From assembly GCF_049331405.1 (NCBI RefSeq), contig NZ_CP186274.1:6386001-6450000 (forward strand): 64,000 nucleotides of DNA, written 5' to 3'. Every line of letters starts with the position of its first letter. Position 1 is the stretch's first letter. Both the position numbers and the translations under genes were made by a program. Shown here piece after piece: positions 61,968 through 64,000 of the stretch. The notes beneath the pieces are model-generated. The model was not told the origin of the DNA and searched no databases. It saw only the letters and a program-made list of their open reading frames with translations. The DNA comes from PoT sp049331405 (GTDB lineage Bacteria; Planctomycetota; Planctomycetia; Isosphaerales; Isosphaeraceae).

Positions 61968-62002
61968 AACACTGTTATATGGGGTCTATGTAACACTGTC
62001 AA
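61966..62002 (-). promoter_or_regulatory. Near-consensus promoter with repeated operator, predicted leaderless start
   Basis: On the minus strand TTGACA (62002-61997) and TATAAC (61979-61974) are separated by 17 bases. The predicted transcription start, seven bases past the -10, coincides with the ATG at 61967. A 9-bp direct repeat ACAGTGTTA occurs twice, once overlapping the -35 and once overlapping the -10 (61999-61991 and 61975-61967), 24 bases apart; the second is in a near-palindrome ATAACACTGTTAT (61966-61978). The repeats fit binding by the encoded MerR-type regulator. Confidence 0.65.
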
Positions 62003-62071
62003 ATAGGGTGCAGGTTTTTTTTGAGCGAAGCCTTCTTCGTGCGGCTCATGTCCAGCAGGAGGGACCGACTC

Positions 62072-63445
62072 TCAAGGCTGGCGTTTCCTCGCTGGCGTGA
62101 GTATCCCCTGGAAGATCAGGGCGTCGTAGGCTCGGGCGGGCACGACGTTGCGATTGGCGAAAATGCCCTCGACATGGACGCCATGCATCCAGTTGCGCAG
62201 GGGGCCGGGTTCGCGGATCTGTCGGAGGTCGGCCAGGTAGAGGGGGATGCCGGCGGAGCCTGCCAGGTCCTTGAGGCTGCCGCGGGTAGGCGGGGCGACC
62301 CGAGTGCGAAACTCGGCGGGCCAGCCCTCGTACTCGCCGCACTGCGAGCCGAGCACGACGAGTTCGTCGCCGAGCATCGAGCGGAGGTTGGTGCCGAGCG
62401 GGAATCCCCCCTCCATGGCTGCCGAGGCCTCGCCGGAGTCATTGGATTTCGGCTGCTGCGAGGACTGGACGTGATAGTTATGGGCATACAGGAACATCTT
62501 GCCCTTGGGGCCTTCGCGATCCAGGATCCAGGCGACGTTCTCGGCCATGGTTGCATCGCGCTGGTTCATCGCCGCGTCCCAACCGACGAAGCCGCCCCCC
62601 TTCGTCTTGCCGAGGCCGAAGTCGCGGGGGAGGGCCCGCTGGAAGGCGGAATCCTGCACCGAGGCGACGGACTGTCGCAAGGCCCACTCGTAGTCGTCGC
62701 GCGAGCTGGCGGCAACGTATCCCACGCGGTTCCTCCGGATCAGGGCCGAGAGGTCCACAAGCTTCGCCGCGACCCGGTCCTGCTCGGGCTGGGAGAGCTT
62801 GAGGAATGCAGTCGTGTCCACCTTCCCCTGGATTGCGGCGTAATCGGCACGGATCGTCGGGGCCTCCTTCGACGCGACGCGATCGAGGTAGGCGAGGACG
62901 GCATCGAGCGAGCGGTGCGCATTATCGAAGTACGAGCCGGCGAGGTCAAAGCCGTAGAGCCGCACTCGCCGCTCCGGTGCGACGCCCGCGTTGTACTCCC
63001 TGAGCCAGCGCACCAGCGCATGGTTCTCCTCGAAGGCTCCGAATCCATACGTGAACGCCGAGGTGATCTCTTCCGGGGTCGCCTCGATGCGCCCGAGGAC
63101 GTGGTCGTAGAGGGTCTTCGACTGGGAGAGGCCCGCCTCCAGCGCGACCGTCGTGAAGTGGCATTCGGTCACGAGATAGCGGATGAATCGGTTCCGGAGC
63201 GCCATCTCCTCGTGGGCGCCGTGGATGGTCTCGCCCATGGCCACCACGCGGGCGGGACCGATCAGCTTGCCCAGGGGGGCGAGGTCCGACTGGTCGTCGC
63301 GAGACTCGACCGTCGCGAGGCGCCTGGCGTTCGCGCCCGCCCACACGCGGAACTCATCGCGAGCTGATAGGGAATCGTCGGCCTCGGCAAACGCCGACGC
63401 GAAGGAGATGGTCGCGCAGAGGTTGATGACGATCGCACGGATCAT
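62072..63445 (-). CDS. Erythromycin-esterase-family protein
   Basis: 457 residues from the ATG at 63445, with GGGAAG 8 bases upstream, opening a signal peptide (MIRAIVINLCATISFASAFA). The erythromycin esterase family (PF05139) motif GETIHGAHEEMALRN with its catalytic-type His/Glu is near the N-terminus. FTTVALEAGLSQSKTLYDHV, YGFGAFEENHALVRWLREYN, RVRLYGFDLAG and MFLYAHNYHVQSS follow. Plasmid EreA/EreB enzymes open macrolide lactones; chromosomal relatives such as this often have unknown substrates and should not be taken as resistance genes without testing. A Fur-box-like site lies upstream. Confidence 0.88.
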   Translation of the reverse strand: MIRAIVINLCATISFASAFAEADDSLSARDEFRVWAGANARRLATVESRDDQSDLAPLGKLIGPARVVAMGETIHGAHEEMALRNRFIRYLVTECHFTTVALEAGLSQSKTLYDHVLGRIEATPEEITSAFTYGFGAFEENHALVRWLREYNAGVAPERRVRLYGFDLAGSYFDNAHRSLDAVLAYLDRVASKEAPTIRADYAAIQGKVDTTAFLKLSQPEQDRVAAKLVDLSALIRRNRVGYVAASSRDDYEWALRQSVASVQDSAFQRALPRDFGLGKTKGGGFVGWDAAMNQRDATMAENVAWILDREGPKGKMFLYAHNYHVQSSQQPKSNDSGEASAAMEGGFPLGTNLRSMLGDELVVLGSQCGEYEGWPAEFRTRVAPPTRGSLKDLAGSAGIPLYLADLRQIREPGPLRNWMHGVHVEGIFANRNVVPARAYDALIFQGILTPARKRQP

Positions 63446-63494
63446 GAGTGTGTCTTCCCGAGGTCGTCTTCGGCCCAAGGCGTTTTGTTGGCGA

Positions 63495-63511
63495 TTGAGA
63501 CTCATTCTCAA
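63495..63511 (-). promoter_or_regulatory. Fur-box-like inverted repeat upstream of erythromycin-esterase-like gene
   Basis: TTGAGACTCATTCTCAA (63495-63511) is a 6-5-6 inverted repeat; read on the minus strand TGAGAATGAGTCTCA matches 12 of 15 positions of the Fur 7-1-7 consensus TGATAATNATTATCA. It lies about 50 bases upstream of the start codon at 63445. A half-site TGAGAATGAG occurs at 63544-63553. Confidence 0.5.
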
Positions 63512-63516
63512 AAAGT

Positions 63517-64000
63517 TTAGCGGTACTGATGTTGTCTGACACGTGAGAATGAGACGAAGATCGTCGCGAAACGGACAGGCCCTCGATTTCGCAAGGAATT
63601 GCGGCCGATTTGATGGCCCTCGAGTCTCGCGGCAGTGGGTCGAGCGGCGGGGATGATTGAGGGCGGTCGGAGCAACTTCACATGCAACGCGATGGCCGCG
63701 AAGGGAACCACCTCGGACGAGTTGGTCAGGGCCGTGTCGATGACCTGCTTCGCGATCGAGGCGACGTCGGGCTCGAACATGCTGGAGTTATGGAACAAGG
63801 GTCCCAGGGCATTAATCGCCGACGACTTGATTCTCGGCCTGGGGCCACTCCTCGCCGCCGCGAGCGTATCGATGATCTTCCGGTTCAAGGACGTATCGCC
63901 CGACCTGATGTCGGCCTCCAGGCAGACCTTGAGGGACACCATGGACTGGGCGGCGACCTCGGCGTGAGAGCGGCGATCAGCGCCGTGGTCGCGACCAGAA
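63517..64000 (-). CDS. Probable HEAT-like repeat protein (5' end outside window)
   Basis: About 160 residues are visible; the frame is open to base 64000, and the ATG at 63942 may be internal. Helical repeats such as VSLKVCLEADIRSGDTSLNR, KSSAINALGPLFHNSS and PDVASIAKQVIDTALT followed by VVPFAAIALHVKLLRPP resemble HEAT/ARM helices. Third codon positions are strongly GC-rich, which supports coding on this strand rather than the other. The C-terminal 40 residues (after RPPSI) look less conserved. Function unknown. Confidence 0.45.
   Translation of the reverse strand, partial: SGRDHGADRRSHAEVAAQSMVSLKVCLEADIRSGDTSLNRKIIDTLAAARSGPRPRIKSSAINALGPLFHNSSMFEPDVASIAKQVIDTALTNSSEVVPFAAIALHVKLLRPPSIIPAARPTAARLEGHQIGRNSLRNRGPVRFATIFVSFSRVRQHQYR

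Noticed and set aside
63635..63967. Plus-strand frame of 110 codons at the right edge
   Set aside because: It overlaps a minus-strand frame with strongly GC-rich third positions and HEAT-like helices, which I judge the real one.

Overview
The window reads as chromosomal DNA of a planctomycete, most likely a member of or close to the Isosphaeraceae. The base composition is high in GC. The gene content is typical of that phylum: two pairs of planctomycete cytochrome C/PSD1 (DUF1549/DUF1553) and Tat-exported DUF1501 proteins, an ECF sigma factor with a FecR/LamG partner, a PVC-type CxxCH heme protein, a DUF1583-like giant TPR protein, and a membrane Ser/Thr kinase paired with an ECF sigma factor. 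I assign the phylum from these families; the family-level placement is inference. I found no rRNA, tRNA, CRISPR array, insertion sequence or phage gene.

Layout. 1-547: a PadR-type repressor running off the left edge, with a 20-bp palindrome just upstream of its start. 979-12429: one 11.4-kb gene for an exported TPR protein of about 3,816 residues with a duplicated C-terminal module, ending at a strong bidirectional terminator. 12521-17175 (minus): a PSCyt1/LamG/PSD1 protein followed by DUF1501. 17.2-21.2 kb: small planctomycete proteins (KTAFV-type basic protein, Ycf48-like propeller, DUF4126 membrane protein) among AT-richer spacers. 21.2-24.4 kb: short-form AMP nucleosidase convergent with a flippase/methyltransferase pair for surface polysaccharide. 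24.7-29.4 kb: a DUF2934 plus HNH-like zinc protein, an exported sialidase-like propeller and esterase, and a hemolysin III membrane protein. 29.6-32.3 kb (minus): an MMPL exporter.

33.2-41.8 kb is the clearest functional unit. It is a five-gene run of ECF sigma factor, FecR/LamG protein, PSCyt1/F5-8-like/PSD1 protein, DUF1501 protein and a beta-helix/propeller protein. The first three genes overlap by 4 bp, and the unit ends at a bidirectional terminator facing the large SGNH/CxxCH heme protein (41935-45294, minus). 45.8-46.2 kb holds a small overlapping pair whose second member resembles the N-terminal part of HigA antitoxins. 46.4-48.9 kb is the sigma factor/kinase pair. 48.96-51.4 kb (minus) carries a CoA-binding protein, an MtfA-type peptidase, a small membrane protein and an LRR protein with a Lys/Glu/Ala-rich tail. 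51.7-55.4 kb holds a formamidase-family enzyme, a membrane protein fused to a spermidine-synthase-like domain, and MsrA. 55.9-58.6 kb holds a receiver-TPR protein and a zinc-ribbon/PAS histidine kinase, closed by two long hairpins. 58.8-62.0 kb (minus) is a MerR-type regulator translationally coupled to a VIT/vWA protein, transcribed from a near-consensus promoter that predicts a leaderless mRNA. 62.1-63.4 kb is an erythromycin-esterase-family protein with a Fur-box-like site upstream, and the right edge cuts a probable HEAT-like protein.

The recurring themes are exported proteins combining heme and carbohydrate-type modules, sigma-factor- and kinase-based sensing, and inverted-repeat operators next to regulator genes.
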